64,000 bases of DNA. It comes from Caballeronia arationis. GTDB taxonomy: Bacteria > Pseudomonadota > Gammaproteobacteria > Burkholderiales > Burkholderiaceae. The DNA lies in contig NZ_FCOG02000019.1 of assembly GCF_001544975.2 (NCBI RefSeq), positions 1 to 64,000 of the forward strand. Reading direction: 5' to 3'. The translations under genes were made by a program, and so were the position numbers. The notes under the pieces are model-generated. The model did no database searches and was not told the DNA's origin. It saw only the letters and a program-made list of their open reading frames with translations. Of this stretch, positions 47,401-56,299 are shown piece after piece. Every line of letters begins with the position of its first letter. Within the stretch, counting starts at the first letter, position 1.

Positions 47401-47440
47401 AAAAGCCGCGCGAATCCGAAAGGACTCACGCGGCCTTTTA
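47401..47440 (+). terminator. terminator after lutB
   Basis: Arms GCCGCGCGAATCC (47405-47417) and GGACTCACGCGGC (47422-47434) pair imperfectly around loop GAAA and are followed by CTTTTATT. A tract AAAA on the left could also help minus-strand transcripts of the next gene. Confidence 0.65.
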
Positions 47441-47466
47441 TTGCGTGCGTCTGCTTGGGCGCTGCC

Positions 47467-48006
47467 TCAACCGCCGAACGGTCCCAAACTCTGACGCGGC
47501 GGAGGTCCGCTGCGGCTGCCGCCCTGATTGCCCGACGGAGCGGGCGCCACGGTCGGCCGGCTCGGCGCTGCTCCGCCAACCGCGACCGGCGGCGGATGTC
47601 CGCCACCTCCGCCTGCCTGCGGTCCGCCCTGTCCACCGTGATTTCCGCCGCCACCGCCACCGCCACCACCTGCCTGCTGTCCCGGCGGCGGTCCGTTGTG
47701 TCCGCCGTGCCCGCCGCCTTCCCCTTGCGGCCGACCTTGCCAGGCACCCGACGGATGCCGGTAGCCGGGGCCATCGTCCCAATATCGACGCGGCGGCGGG
47801 CCGTAGTAACCCGGGCCGTAGTAGCTTCCGCCGCCGACATACACGCCGGACTGCACGACCGGGCCGCCATAACCATAGGCGCCATAACCTGGGTCGTACC
47901 CGGCGGGATAACCGCCGCCGTAAGCGGGCGTACCGTCCGGATAGACCGCACACCCGGCGACGAGCGCCGACGAAGCGATGACGATTCCTGCGACTGCGAG
48001 TTTCAT
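47467..48006 (-). CDS. Gly/Pro/Tyr-rich predicted lipoprotein
   Basis: The 179-residue protein has a lipoprotein signal peptide, MKLAVAGIVIASSALVAGCA, with a canonical lipobox (LVAGC; Cys19). The mature part is low complexity: a Tyr/Gly/Pro region (PAYGGGYPAGYDPGYGAYGYGG-like), then Gly/His/Gln and Pro/Ser-rich sequence ending GPFGG. No domain is recognised. Proteins of this kind are common in Burkholderiaceae and of unknown function. It is convergent with lutB. Upstream in its leader is a GC-rich hairpin (GACACC...GGTGTC, 48042-48064). Confidence 0.7.
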   Translation of the reverse strand: MKLAVAGIVIASSALVAGCAVYPDGTPAYGGGYPAGYDPGYGAYGYGGPVVQSGVYVGGGSYYGPGYYGPPPRRYWDDGPGYRHPSGAWQGRPQGEGGGHGGHNGPPPGQQAGGGGGGGGGNHGGQGGPQAGGGGGHPPPVAVGGAAPSRPTVAPAPSGNQGGSRSGPPPRQSLGPFGG

Positions 48007-48256
48007 GATGTTGGCAAAACCGTTGACCGATTACTAATCAGACACCGCGCCGGCGCGGGTGTCCCCGAAAACTTTGTAAGCCTTTATAACTGGCGGTGGA
48101 ATTATCCACACATCGCGCACGGTGATACGTCTTATTGCTTTTCGCGCAACAAACCTTTGCTTTTAAGTGTCTTTATGAGATAAGGGCAAACCCGTAGACT
48201 TCTACCTGTCGAAAAGTGGGCCTGTTGCCCGCGCGACATCGAAGCAGGGGTGCTCA

Positions 48257-48499
48257 ATGAAAAAGACAATATCGACCTACTGGCCTGTCGCGATCCTCGT
48301 TCCGATCGTTCTTGCCGTCTATCTTCACGCCGCGAACAGCGGCCATGCCGACGCCACGCCCGGCGAACTGGCGAGCAGCGCGAACGTAAGCGCGGAACTC
48401 GCGCGCGCGGTGTCCTTCGGGTACGTCGAACCGGACGGCATGTGGAGCCCCGCTGGTGCATCGCCCGACGATGCGGCGCCGTCGCCGCGCGTGCTCTGA
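48257..48499 (+). CDS. small hypothetical membrane-anchored or exported protein
   Basis: An 80-residue frame: MKKTISTYWPVAILVPIVLA gives a basic start and one hydrophobic segment (residues ~8-26), followed by a hydrophilic, Ala/Ser/Pro-rich part with no known domain. AGGGG lies eight bases before the ATG, and a T-tailed hairpin lies just after the stop; both support it being real. Function unknown. Confidence 0.55.
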   Translation: MKKTISTYWPVAILVPIVLAVYLHAANSGHADATPGELASSANVSAELARAVSFGYVEPDGMWSPAGASPDDAAPSPRVL

Positions 48500-48525
48500 C
48501 CTGCGTTTTTAAGCGCGTTCCGATG

Positions 48526-48554
48526 GCGCTGCCCGTTGTATCGGGCGCTTTTTT
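48526..48554 (+). terminator. terminator after the small hypothetical gene
   Basis: Stem GCCCG (48531-48535) / CGGGC (48542-48546), extended by GCGC on both sides with a bulge, then six T. Confidence 0.6.
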
Positions 48555-48648
48555 CCTGCTCTTTGTATAATTCGCGAGAATTTGCGAAAGCGGCGGGCGG
48601 TTGCGCGCGCCGGTTAAATCCCGCTCAACCCCACGCCGCCTCCCAACG

Positions 48649-49131
48649 ATGAACTCGATCGCCGTCTGCTTCGTGTGTCTCGGCAACATTTGCCGCTCGC
48701 CGAGCGCCGAGGCCGTGATGCTGCATCGCGTGGCGCAGGCTAAGCTTGCGGACCGCATCGTCGTCGATTCGGCCGGCACCGGCGACTGGCACATCGGCCA
48801 GCCGCCCGACGAGCGCGCGCAGCGCGCGGCCAAACGGCGCGGCTACGACCTTTCGCCGTTGCGGGGACGCCAGATCGCGGCCGCCGACTTCGCGCGCTTC
48901 GACCTCCTGATCGCGATGGACGACGCCAACGCCGCCGCGCTGACGGAAGTCTGCCCGCCGGAGCATCGCGACAAGATTCGTCTGTTGATGGAATTCGCGA
49001 CGCGCGACGACAGCCGCGTGGTCGTAGATCCGTATTTCGGTGACGACGACGGCTTCGAGCGCGTGCTGGATCAGTGCGAGGACGCCTGCGAAGGGCTCTT
49101 GAAGGCGCTGCGCACGCAACTCGTGGTCTAG
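48649..49131 (+). CDS. low-molecular-weight protein tyrosine phosphatase
   Basis: The 160-residue cytoplasmic phosphatase has the P-loop C-x5-R, Cys10-LGNIC-Arg16-S, at its start, the SAGTGDWHIGQPPDERA segment and the general-acid loop DPYFGDDDGFERV. Length is typical. In related bacteria such genes either act in exopolysaccharide control (Wzb type) or lie just upstream of iscR with no clear tie; the second setting applies here. I start at ATG 48649 (MNSIAVCF), where the family fold begins; an in-frame start 48 bases earlier adds only a basic tail. Confidence 0.92.
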   Translation: MNSIAVCFVCLGNICRSPSAEAVMLHRVAQAKLADRIVVDSAGTGDWHIGQPPDERAQRAAKRRGYDLSPLRGRQIAAADFARFDLLIAMDDANAAALTEVCPPEHRDKIRLLMEFATRDDSRVVVDPYFGDDDGFERVLDQCEDACEGLLKALRTQLVV

Positions 49132-49192
49132 AGCGCCGCCCCCAGGACGGTCGCCGGTCCTTAAGTAAATTCCTATAGATTTTCCGGCGGGG

Positions 49193-49224
49193 ATACTTGA
49201 CTAAATCTGTAGGCTATTTATACT
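49193..49224 (+). promoter_or_regulatory. IscR type 1 box overlapping the iscR promoter
   Basis: The 25 bases 49193-49217 agree with the type 1 IscR consensus (ATASYYGACTRWWWYAGTCRRSTAT) at 23 positions; mismatches are at 49208 and 49211. The box contains the -35 (TTGACT, 49197-49202); the -10 is TATACT (49219-49224), 16 bases on. This is the arrangement for autorepression by [2Fe-2S]-IscR. The leader to the ATG is about 33 bases. Confidence 0.85.
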
Positions 49225-49263
49225 GGACGAAAATCCTCAAGTATTAGCGGTAGCCCCCAAATT

Positions 49264-49791
49264 ATGAGACTCACCACGAAAGGCCGTTTCGCCGTCACGG
49301 CGATGATCGACCTGGCATTGCGCCAGGAGCAGGGCCCGGTGACGCTGGCCGGCATCAGCCAGCGCCAGCGCATCTCGCTTTCCTACCTCGAGCAGTTGTT
49401 CGGCAAGCTGCGCCGGCACGAGATCGTCGAATCGGTCCGCGGGCCGGGCGGCGGCTACAACCTCGCGCGCCGCGCGGAGAACGTGACGGTGGCGGACATC
49501 ATCATCGCGGTGGACGAGCCGATCGACGCCACGCAGTGCGGCGGCAAGGGCACCTGCGAAGGTACGAAGCAGCACGACGGCCACTGCATGACCCACGAAC
49601 TCTGGGCGACGCTCAACCAGAAAATGGTCGAGTACCTCGATTCGGTGTCGCTCAAGGATCTCGTCGACCAGCAGCGGGCCCGTGAAGGATCGCCGGCGGT
49701 GCTGCGCGACCGGCGCGCCGAGTCGGCGGGCGTCGATGCGGCGCGCGTGGTGCCGAAGGGACCGAATTCCGTTTTCAACCTGGCGGGCTGA
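49264..49791 (+). CDS. iscR: Fe-S cluster-sensing regulator IscR
   Basis: IscR represses the isc operon when it holds a [2Fe-2S] cluster. The 175-residue Rrf2-family protein has a winged helix (MRLTTKGRFAVTAMIDLAL, ISLSYLEQLFGKLRR, GPGGGYNLAR). The cluster ligands are Cys92, Cys98, Cys108 and probably His111; the spacing Cys98-x9-Cys108 is four longer than in E. coli (92, 98, 104, 107). It is the first gene of iscRSUA-hscBA-fdx-iscX, with the IscR box upstream. Confidence 0.96.
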   Translation: MRLTTKGRFAVTAMIDLALRQEQGPVTLAGISQRQRISLSYLEQLFGKLRRHEIVESVRGPGGGYNLARRAENVTVADIIIAVDEPIDATQCGGKGTCEGTKQHDGHCMTHELWATLNQKMVEYLDSVSLKDLVDQQRAREGSPAVLRDRRAESAGVDAARVVPKGPNSVFNLAG

Positions 49792-49876
49792 CGTTTCCAG
49801 CGCGCGCCTTGAGCACTTCGAGCGCAGCGCGGACGTCGAGAACAACGCCATTTGACCGTTTTACCCGGAGCGACTG

Positions 49877-51100
49877 ATGAACAACGATATTCCCCACCTG
49901 CCCATTTACATGGATTACAGCGCGACGACCCCCGTCGATCCGCGCGTGGTGGACAAGATGATTCCGTATCTGCGCGAGCAGTTCGGCAATCCGGCGTCGC
50001 GCAGCCACCAGTATGGCTGGGACGCGGAGCGGGCGGTCGAGGAAGCGCGCGAGAACGTCGCCGCGCTGGTGAACTGCGATCCGCGCGAAATCATCTGGAC
50101 GTCGGGCGCAACCGAGTCGGACAACCTCGCGATCAAGGGCGCCGCGCACTTCTACAAAAGCAAGGGAAAGCACCTCATCACGGTGAAGACCGAGCATAAG
50201 GCCGTGCTCGACACGATGCGCGAACTCGAGCGCGAAGGCTTCGAAGTCACGTATCTCGACGTGAAGGATGACGGCCTGATCGATCTCGACAAGCTCCAGG
50301 CTGCGATCCGCCCGGACACGATCCTCGTCTCGGTGATGAGCGTGAACAACGAGATCGGCGTGATTCAGGACATCGAGGCGATCGGCGAGATCATGCGTGC
50401 GAAGGGCATCATTTTCCACGTCGACGCGGCGCAGGCCACCGGCAAGATCGCAATCGACCTGCAGAAGCTCAAGGTCGACCTGATGTCGTTCTCGGCGCAC
50501 AAGACGTACGGCCCGAAGGGCATCGGCGCGCTGTACGTGCGTCGCAAGCCGCGCGTGCGCATCGAAGCGCAGATGCACGGTGGCGGCCACGAGCGCGGCA
50601 TGCGCTCGGGCACGCTCGCGACGCATCAGATCGTCGGCATGGGCGAGGCGTTCCGCATCGCACGCGAAGAAATGGCGACCGAGAACGAGCGCATCCGCAT
50701 GCTGCGCGACCGCCTGCTGAAGGGCCTGCAGGATATCGAAGAGGTGTACGTCAACGGCGACATGGAACGCCGCGTGCCGCACAACCTGAACATCAGCTTC
50801 AACTTCGTCGAAGGCGAGTCACTGATCATGGCGGTGAAGGATGTCGCGGTGTCGTCGGGTTCGGCTTGCACGTCGGCGTCGCTTGAGCCGTCGTATGTGC
50901 TGCGCGCGCTCGGCCGCAACGACGAACTCGCGCACAGCTCGATTCGCTTCACAGTTGGTCGCTTCACGACCGAGCAGGACGTCGACTACGTGATCAACCT
51001 GCTGAAGAGCAAGATCGCCAAGTTGCGCGATTTGTCGCCGCTCTGGGAAATGCACAAGGATGGCATCGATATCTCGACCATCCATTGGGCCGCGCACTAA
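49877..51100 (+). CDS. iscS: cysteine desulfurase IscS
   Basis: IscS takes sulfur from cysteine, forming a persulfide that it hands to IscU and others; it uses PLP. The 407-residue protein has the PLP lysine in [30 protein letters not shown] ahead of it, and the mobile-loop cysteine in [17 protein letters not shown]. It matches group I desulfurases over its full length, starting [28 protein letters not shown]-type Shine-Dalgarno precedes the ATG. It is 85 bases after iscR. Confidence 0.98.
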   Translation: MNNDIPHLPIYMDYSATTPVDPRVVDKMIPYLREQFGNPASRSHQYGWDAERAVEEARENVAALVNCDPREIIWTSGATESDNLAIKGAAHFYKSKGKHLITVKTEHKAVLDTMRELEREGFEVTYLDVKDDGLIDLDKLQAAIRPDTILVSVMSVNNEIGVIQDIEAIGEIMRAKGIIFHVDAAQATGKIAIDLQKLKVDLMSFSAHKTYGPKGIGALYVRRKPRVRIEAQMHGGGHERGMRSGTLATHQIVGMGEAFRIAREEMATENERIRMLRDRLLKGLQDIEEVYVNGDMERRVPHNLNISFNFVEGESLIMAVKDVAVSSGSACTSASLEPSYVLRALGRNDELAHSSIRFTVGRFTTEQDVDYVINLLKSKIAKLRDLSPLWEMHKDGIDISTIHWAAH

Positions 51101-51159
51101 GCGCCCCGGATCACGACGGAATCGACGACCACACACGGAATACGAAAGGAGTTTCAATC

Positions 51160-51588
51160 ATGGCATACAGCGACAAGGTTCTGGACCACTACGAAAACCC
51201 GCGCAATGTCGGCTCGTTCGGCAAGGACGACGACACGGTCGGCACCGGCATGGTCGGCGCCCCGGCTTGCGGCGACGTGATGAAGCTGCAGATCCGCGTG
51301 GGCGCGGACGGCGTGATCGAAGATGCGAAGTTCAAGACGTACGGCTGCGGCTCGGCCATTGCCTCCAGCTCGCTCGTGACCGAGTGGGTGAAGGGCAAGA
51401 CGCTCGACCAGGCGCTGACGATCAAGAACACGCATATCGCGGAAGAACTCGCGCTGCCGCCGGTGAAGATCCACTGCTCGATCCTCGCGGAAGACGCGAT
51501 CAAGGCAGCGGTCGCCGACTACAAGCAGCGTCACGGCGCGGTGGCTCCGGCAGCAGCGGAAGCCGAAGCGAAGCAGCACGCGGCGTAA
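51160..51588 (+). CDS. iscU: Fe-S cluster scaffold protein IscU
   Basis: IscU is the scaffold on which [2Fe-2S] clusters are built. The 142-residue protein has the three cluster cysteines in [22 protein letters not shown] and [12 protein letters not shown], and the HscA recognition motif LPPVK. The C-terminus is longer than in E. coli (128 residues) by an Ala/Glu-rich tail. Start: ATG 51160 ([16 protein letters not shown]) behind AAAGGAG. It is 59 bases after iscS. Confidence 0.97.
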   Translation: MAYSDKVLDHYENPRNVGSFGKDDDTVGTGMVGAPACGDVMKLQIRVGADGVIEDAKFKTYGCGSAIASSSLVTEWVKGKTLDQALTIKNTHIAEELALPPVKIHCSILAEDAIKAAVADYKQRHGAVAPAAAEAEAKQHAA

Positions 51589-51712
51589 CGAGCGGACGGA
51601 CGCGCCCGACAGGGTCGCGCCCCTGATTTTCGATGCAGAGCAAGGCCGCAGTTTGCGACCGCCGGATCTGAACAGGCTTCGAGCGGACGAGCAGCTGCGG
51701 GAACGAGAGACT

Positions 51713-52036
51713 ATGGCAATCACGTTGACCGAAAAAGCGGCACAGCACGTGCACAAGTATCTGACGCGACGCGGCAAGGGCGTCGGCCTGCGCTTGGGCG
51801 TTCGTACGACGGGCTGCTCGGGCCTTGCGTACAAGCTCGAGTACGTCGACGAGCTTTCGCCGGAAGATCAGGTGTTCGAGTCGGCGGGCGTGAAGATCAT
51901 CATCGATCCGAAAAGCCTCGCCTATCTCGACGGCACCGAACTCGACTTCGCTCGCGAAGGATTGAATGAAGGCTTTCGCTTCAACAATCCGAACGCGAAG
52001 GACGAGTGCGGCTGCGGCGAGTCGTTCCGGGTTTGA
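51713..52036 (+). CDS. iscA: Fe-S cluster assembly protein IscA
   Basis: An A-type carrier that delivers clusters or iron. The 107-residue protein has the three conserved cysteines: [13 protein letters not shown] and CGCGESFRV at the C-terminus. Length is normal. I use ATG 51713 ([13 protein letters not shown]); upstream in-frame residues are unconserved. It is 124 bases after iscU and 86 before hscB. Confidence 0.96.
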   Translation: MAITLTEKAAQHVHKYLTRRGKGVGLRLGVRTTGCSGLAYKLEYVDELSPEDQVFESAGVKIIIDPKSLAYLDGTELDFAREGLNEGFRFNNPNAKDECGCGESFRV

Positions 52037-52122
52037 CGCCGGGAGTACCGGCCAGAGAGGCGGCGCGTGCCGCCTTTTTCTTTCGTGCTTCCGCTTATTG
52101 CATTTGCTTCACCTGACCCATC

Positions 52123-52653
52123 ATGGCCACGCTCAACGACAGCCACTTCGACCTGTTCCATCTCCCGCCGACCTTCTCCGTCGACCAGCCGTCGCTCGAC
52201 GACGCGTATCGCACGGTACAGGCGCAGGTGCATCCCGACCGCTTCGCGGCGGCCGGCGACGCGCAGCGGCGCATCGCGATGCAATGGGCGACGCGCACGA
52301 ACGAGGCATACCAGACGCTGCGCGATCCGTTGAAGCGCGCGCGCTACATGCTGTCGCTGCGCGGCGTCGATGTCGACGCGGCGAACAACACCGCGATGGA
52401 GCCTGCGTTCCTGATGCAGCAGATGGAATGGCGCGAGAACATCGAGGACGCGGCGGATGCGAAGAATCTCGGCGCGCTCGAAGCGCTGCTCGACGAGTTG
52501 CGCGACGAAGAGCGCCAGCGCTTTTACAAGCTCGCGGCGCTGATCGACAGCCACGCGGATCAGGCGGCGGGCGAAGCCGTACGCCAGCTGATGTTCATCG
52601 AGCGCGTGGCGAGCGAAATCGGCGCGCAGATCGAGAAGCTGGAACACGCATAA
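52123..52653 (+). CDS. hscB: co-chaperone HscB
   Basis: HscB is the J-protein partner of HscA in cluster release from IscU. The 176-residue protein has an N-terminal J domain (residues ~8-80) with the HPD motif in [13 protein letters not shown] and a C-terminal helical IscU-binding domain with [10 protein letters not shown], the hallmark of HscB. It precedes hscA by 42 bases. Confidence 0.95.
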   Translation: MATLNDSHFDLFHLPPTFSVDQPSLDDAYRTVQAQVHPDRFAAAGDAQRRIAMQWATRTNEAYQTLRDPLKRARYMLSLRGVDVDAANNTAMEPAFLMQQMEWRENIEDAADAKNLGALEALLDELRDEERQRFYKLAALIDSHADQAAGEAVRQLMFIERVASEIGAQIEKLEHA

Positions 52654-52695
52654 AAGCGAAGCACCCACGCGCGCATAACCCCCACTAGAACAACG

Positions 52696-54561
52696 ATGGC
52701 TTTACTGCAAATCTCAGAACCCGGCATGGCGCCCGCGCCGCATCAGCGACGCGTGGCGATCGGCATCGATCTCGGCACGACCAACTCGCTGGTCGCCGCC
52801 GTGCGCAACAGCGTGCCCGAAGTGCTGCCCGACGAAGACGGCCACATGCTGCTGCCGTCTGTCGTGCGCTATCTCGAAAAGGGCGGGCGGCGCATCGGCC
52901 GGGTCGCAAAGGAAGAAGCGGCGCTCGATCCGCGCAACACGATCGTGTCGGTGAAGCGCTTCATGGGGCGCGGCAAGAGCGAAGTGGAAGGGGCGGAAAA
53001 CGCGCCCTACGATTTCATCGATGCGCCGGGCATGGTGCAGATCCGCACCATCGACGGCGTGAAGAGCCCGGTCGAAGTGTCGGCGGAGATTCTCGCGACG
53101 CTGCGTTATCGCGCGGAAGACACGCTCGGCGAGGACCTCGTCGGCGCGGTGATCACGGTGCCCGCCTATTTCGACGAAGCCCAGCGCCAGGCGACCAAGG
53201 ACGCCGCGCGCCTCGCGGGCCTGAACGTCCTGCGCCTCCTGAACGAGCCGACTGCGGCGGCCATCGCCTACGGTCTGGATAACGCGTCCGAAGGCCTGTA
53301 CGCCGTCTACGACCTCGGCGGCGGAACGTTCGACCTGTCGATCCTGAAGCTCACGAAGGGTGTGTTCGAAGTGCTCGCGGCGGGTGGCGACTCCGCGCTC
53401 GGCGGCGACGACTTCGACCACGCGCTGTATCGCCATGTGGTCGCGGAGGCCGGCATTGAAATCGGCACGCCCGAGGACGTGCGCCTCCTGCTCGATCGCG
53501 TGCGGACGGCGAAGGAAGCGCTTTCCGATACGCCGGAAGCACGCATCGACGTAACGCTTTCGAGCGGCAAGTCGATCGACGTGACGATCACCGAAGCGCA
53601 ATTTGCGACGCTCACCGAAGCGCTCGTCGCGCGCACGCTCACGCCGACCCGCAAAGCGCTGCGCGACGCGAAGGTGGCGCCGGCCGACATCAAGGGCGTG
53701 GTGCTGGTCGGCGGGGCGACGCGCATGCCGGTGATCCGGCGCGCCGTCGAACAGTATTTCGGCCAGCCGCCGCTCATCAATCTCGACCCGGATCAGGTCG
53801 TCGCGCTGGGCGCTGCGATCCAGGCGGACCTGCTCGCCGGCAATCGCCGCGGCGACGGCGACGACTGGCTGCTGCTCGACGTGATTCCGCTCTCGCTTGG
53901 CGTCGAGACAATGGGCGGCCTGACCGAGAAGATCATCCCGCGCAATTCGACGATTCCCGTCGCGCGCGCGCAGGATTTCACGACTTTCAAGGACGGCCAG
54001 ACCGCGATGGCGATTCACGTCGTGCAGGGCGAGCGCGAGCTTGTCGCCGACTGCCGGTCGCTGGCGCGCTTCGAGCTGCGTGGCATTCCGCCGATGGCGG
54101 CGGGCGCCGCGCGCATCCGCGTGACGTATCAGGTCGACGCGGACGGCCTTCTGTCCGTGTTCGCGCGCGAACAGGAATCGGGCGTGGAGGCGTCGGTGGT
54201 GGTGAAGCCGTCGTACGGTCTTGCCGACGACGACATCGCGCGCATGCTCGAAGAGAGCTTTACCACGGCCGAGACGGACATGCGCGCCCGTGCGCTGCGC
54301 GAGGCGCAGGTGGAAGCCGAGCGTCTCGTCGAAGCAACGCAGGCCGCGCTCGCCGCCGATCCGGAACTCCTCGACGACACCGAACGCGCCGAGATCGACG
54401 CACTCGTCACGGAACTGGCCGCGATTGCGCGGGGCGACGACCACGATGCGATCGAGACCGCGACCAAGGCGCTCTCGGAGGCGACCGACGAATTCGCCGC
54501 GCGCCGGATGAACAAGAGCATTCGCCGCGCGCTCGCGGGCCGCAAGCTTGACGACGTCTGA
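52696..54561 (+). CDS. hscA: Hsp70-type chaperone HscA
   Basis: HscA helps transfer the cluster from IscU to target proteins with ATP. The 621-residue Hsp70 has [17 protein letters not shown] at the start, [33 protein letters not shown], and the C-terminal substrate-binding domain ([21 protein letters not shown]). It is in the expected place between hscB and fdx. Confidence 0.97.
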   Translation: MALLQISEPGMAPAPHQRRVAIGIDLGTTNSLVAAVRNSVPEVLPDEDGHMLLPSVVRYLEKGGRRIGRVAKEEAALDPRNTIVSVKRFMGRGKSEVEGAENAPYDFIDAPGMVQIRTIDGVKSPVEVSAEILATLRYRAEDTLGEDLVGAVITVPAYFDEAQRQATKDAARLAGLNVLRLLNEPTAAAIAYGLDNASEGLYAVYDLGGGTFDLSILKLTKGVFEVLAAGGDSALGGDDFDHALYRHVVAEAGIEIGTPEDVRLLLDRVRTAKEALSDTPEARIDVTLSSGKSIDVTITEAQFATLTEALVARTLTPTRKALRDAKVAPADIKGVVLVGGATRMPVIRRAVEQYFGQPPLINLDPDQVVALGAAIQADLLAGNRRGDGDDWLLLDVIPLSLGVETMGGLTEKIIPRNSTIPVARAQDFTTFKDGQTAMAIHVVQGERELVADCRSLARFELRGIPPMAAGAARIRVTYQVDADGLLSVFAREQESGVEASVVVKPSYGLADDDIARMLEESFTTAETDMRARALREAQVEAERLVEATQAALAADPELLDDTERAEIDALVTELAAIARGDDHDAIETATKALSEATDEFAARRMNKSIRRALAGRKLDDV

Positions 54562-54589
54562 TCGAACCATCGAATCTACGGAAAGACTC

Positions 54590-54931
54590 ATGCCTCAAAT
54601 CGTTGTACTGCCTCATGTGGAACTGTGCCCGGACGGCGCGGTGATCGACGCCGACCTGAGCAAAAGCATCTGCGACAACCTGCTGGATCACGGCATCGAG
54701 ATCGAGCATGCCTGCGAGAAGTCGTGCGCGTGCACGACGTGCCACGTGATCATCCGCGAGGGCTTCAACGCGCTCACGCCGTCGGAAGAAGACGAGGACG
54801 ATCTGCTCGACAAGGCCTGGGGCCTCGAGCCGACATCGCGGTTATCATGTCAGGCGATGGTGCCGGCCAAAGAGGATCTGGTGGTTGAGATCCCGCGCTA
54901 CTCCATCAATCACGCAAAGGAAAATCACTGA
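54590..54931 (+). CDS. fdx: isc-type [2Fe-2S] ferredoxin
   Basis: The ferredoxin supplies electrons to IscS/IscU. The 113-residue protein has the adrenodoxin-type ligands in [13 protein letters not shown] and LSCQAMV. The start is ATG 54590 ([11 protein letters not shown]); the preceding in-frame 14 codons overlap the end of hscA and are not conserved. It is 28 bases after hscA and 14 before iscX. Confidence 0.96.
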   Translation: MPQIVVLPHVELCPDGAVIDADLSKSICDNLLDHGIEIEHACEKSCACTTCHVIIREGFNALTPSEEDEDDLLDKAWGLEPTSRLSCQAMVPAKEDLVVEIPRYSINHAKENH

Positions 54932-54945
54932 CAGGAGCGCTTGCC

Positions 54946-55143
54946 ATGAAGTGGACGGACACGCAGGAGATCGCGATGGCATTGACCGACGCGCATCAGG
55001 AAATAGATCCCCAATATGTGCGTTTCACGGACCTGCATCGCTGGATTACCGAGCTGGAAGGCTTCGACGACGATCCGTCGAAGTCGAATGAAAAGATTCT
55101 CGAAGCGATTCAGGCTGCGTGGATCGAAGACGCGGATTATTGA
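54946..55143 (+). CDS. iscX: Fe-S assembly protein IscX
   Basis: A 65-residue acidic protein that binds IscS and iron and tunes cluster assembly. It matches the family over its full length: [31 protein letters not shown] and the end [15 protein letters not shown]. It is the last gene of the operon; a terminator follows. Confidence 0.95.
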   Translation: MKWTDTQEIAMALTDAHQEIDPQYVRFTDLHRWITELEGFDDDPSKSNEKILEAIQAAWIEDADY

Positions 55144-55188
55144 GCGCTCGCAGTGCGCGCATGATTTCCGCGGCGCAGCAGGCAAAGC

Positions 55189-55231
55189 AAAACAAAACGG
55201 CGATTCCGCGAGGAACCGCCGTTTTGTTTTT
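55189..55231. terminator. bidirectional terminator after iscX
   Basis: AACAAAACGGCG-ATTCC (from 55191) pairs with GGAAC-CGCCGTTTTGTT (from 55212) around loop GCGA with one internal mismatch, followed by TTTTT. It serves the isc operon and the convergent glycine-zipper gene. Confidence 0.85.
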
Positions 55232-55260
55232 GTGCTCTCTTCTCGACGAGAGCAGCCGGA

Positions 55261-56034
55261 TCAGCCCGCGGAGAGCGTGCCGTTGCGCACGCGGACCGGC
55301 TGGCCTTGTTGGAACGGCGGCGGCTCGCGATACGTGAACGTGCGGTACTTACCATTCTCCATTCGCACGCGAACGGTGTAGTCGGTCTCGCTGCGGATGT
55401 GCTTCTCGACCGAATTGCCGGCGAGGCCGCCGCCGAGCGCGCCGAGGAGAGTCATCGCGGTGCGGCCGCCGCCGTTGCCGAACTGATTGCCTACGACACC
55501 GCCCGCCACCGCACCTCCAACCGCGCCGATGCCGGTACCGTGGCCTTCATGCTTGACGGCCGTGATCGATTCGACGGTTCCACAGGTCGAGCAGTACGCC
55601 GGCTTTTGCGCGTAGGACGGCTGGGGCGGAGCAGCGGGTTGCGCGGGCGGTTGTTGAGCCAGTTGCTGCTGTTGTTGCGCCGCGGCTTGCTGCGCTGCGG
55701 CCTGCTGTTGAGCTTGCTGCTGGGCCTGCTGTTGCTCGGCGGCTCGCTGGGCCGCCTGCTGTTGAGCCGCAGTCTGCTGCTGAGCCGCTTGCTGCTGGGC
55801 GGCAGCCGCGCTCGGAGACGCCGAATCGACGACGGGTTGCGGCGCGACCGCGGCTGTCTGCGTTTGCCCGTTCTGCGCGAGATTGCTCGACGCCTTGGGG
55901 AAGATCCCGGTGATAGCAGCCGTCGCCGCGAGACTCGCGACAATGACCGCGCCCGCCGCCGTCGCGATGAGCGGGTGCAGGCGTCGCGGTTGCGACGCAC
56001 CGGTCGTGGTGAGCTTGTCGTTCATGTCAGCCAT
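55261..56034 (-). CDS. glycine-zipper 2TM-domain envelope protein with Gln/Ala-rich linker
   Basis: The 257-residue protein has one N-terminal membrane segment (residues ~20-45; IATAAGAVIVASLAATAAITGIF), a ~100-residue Gln/Ala linker (runs of QQQAAQ, AEQQQAQQQ), then YCSTCGTVESI and a glycine-zipper (GTGIGAVGGAVAGGVVGN and ALGGGLAGN) of the 17-kDa surface antigen/SlyB type. The end, VRVRMENGKYRTFTY, is usual for this family. Predicted: inner-membrane anchored with a periplasmic domain, role unknown. GGAGG precedes the ATG. Confidence 0.85.
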   Translation of the reverse strand: MADMNDKLTTTGASQPRRLHPLIATAAGAVIVASLAATAAITGIFPKASSNLAQNGQTQTAAVAPQPVVDSASPSAAAAQQQAAQQQTAAQQQAAQRAAEQQQAQQQAQQQAAAQQAAAQQQQQLAQQPPAQPAAPPQPSYAQKPAYCSTCGTVESITAVKHEGHGTGIGAVGGAVAGGVVGNQFGNGGGRTAMTLLGALGGGLAGNSVEKHIRSETDYTVRVRMENGKYRTFTYREPPPFQQGQPVRVRNGTLSAG

Positions 56035-56250
56035 GTTGAACCTCCGCTTCGAGGCGCGTTATTCATGAGACGTAGTTTCGCGGAAAACGCTCCCGCACGC
56101 ATTTCAATCTGTAACAGAAACTGACGCTCGTTCCCGCGATTCAAGCACTTTCAGTGCCAGAACAGGGGCGCTCCACGATGCTCCGGAACATCGCGATGCA
56201 CATGGCCGGCAAGCTTTTACCGATGGTTACACTCGTTGCGGATGAATAAA

Positions 56251-56277
56251 CGCGCACCGTGCGGTGCGCGTTTTTTT
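56251..56277. terminator. hairpin terminator downstream of lysS
   Basis: CGCGCACC (56251-56258) / GGTGCGCG (56263-56270), loop GTGC. Seven T follow on plus; on minus the hairpin is followed by TTTATT, 30 bases after the lysS stop. No plus-strand gene needs it, so lysS is the likely user and the T7 run is the usual A tract before the stem. Confidence 0.75.
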
Positions 56278-56299
56278 CAATGACTTAGCCGCAAGTAAC

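Noticed and set aside
48042-48064. GC-rich hairpin (GACACC...GGTGTC) as a riboswitch or terminator
   Set aside because: It has no T tract and no wider conserved fold visible; it is only noted in the lipoprotein leader.
56228-56277. Possible short plus-strand RNA ending at a T7 terminator
   Set aside because: A TACACT -10 exists but no -35, and the predicted RNA would be about 40 bases; the hairpin is explained as the lysS terminator.
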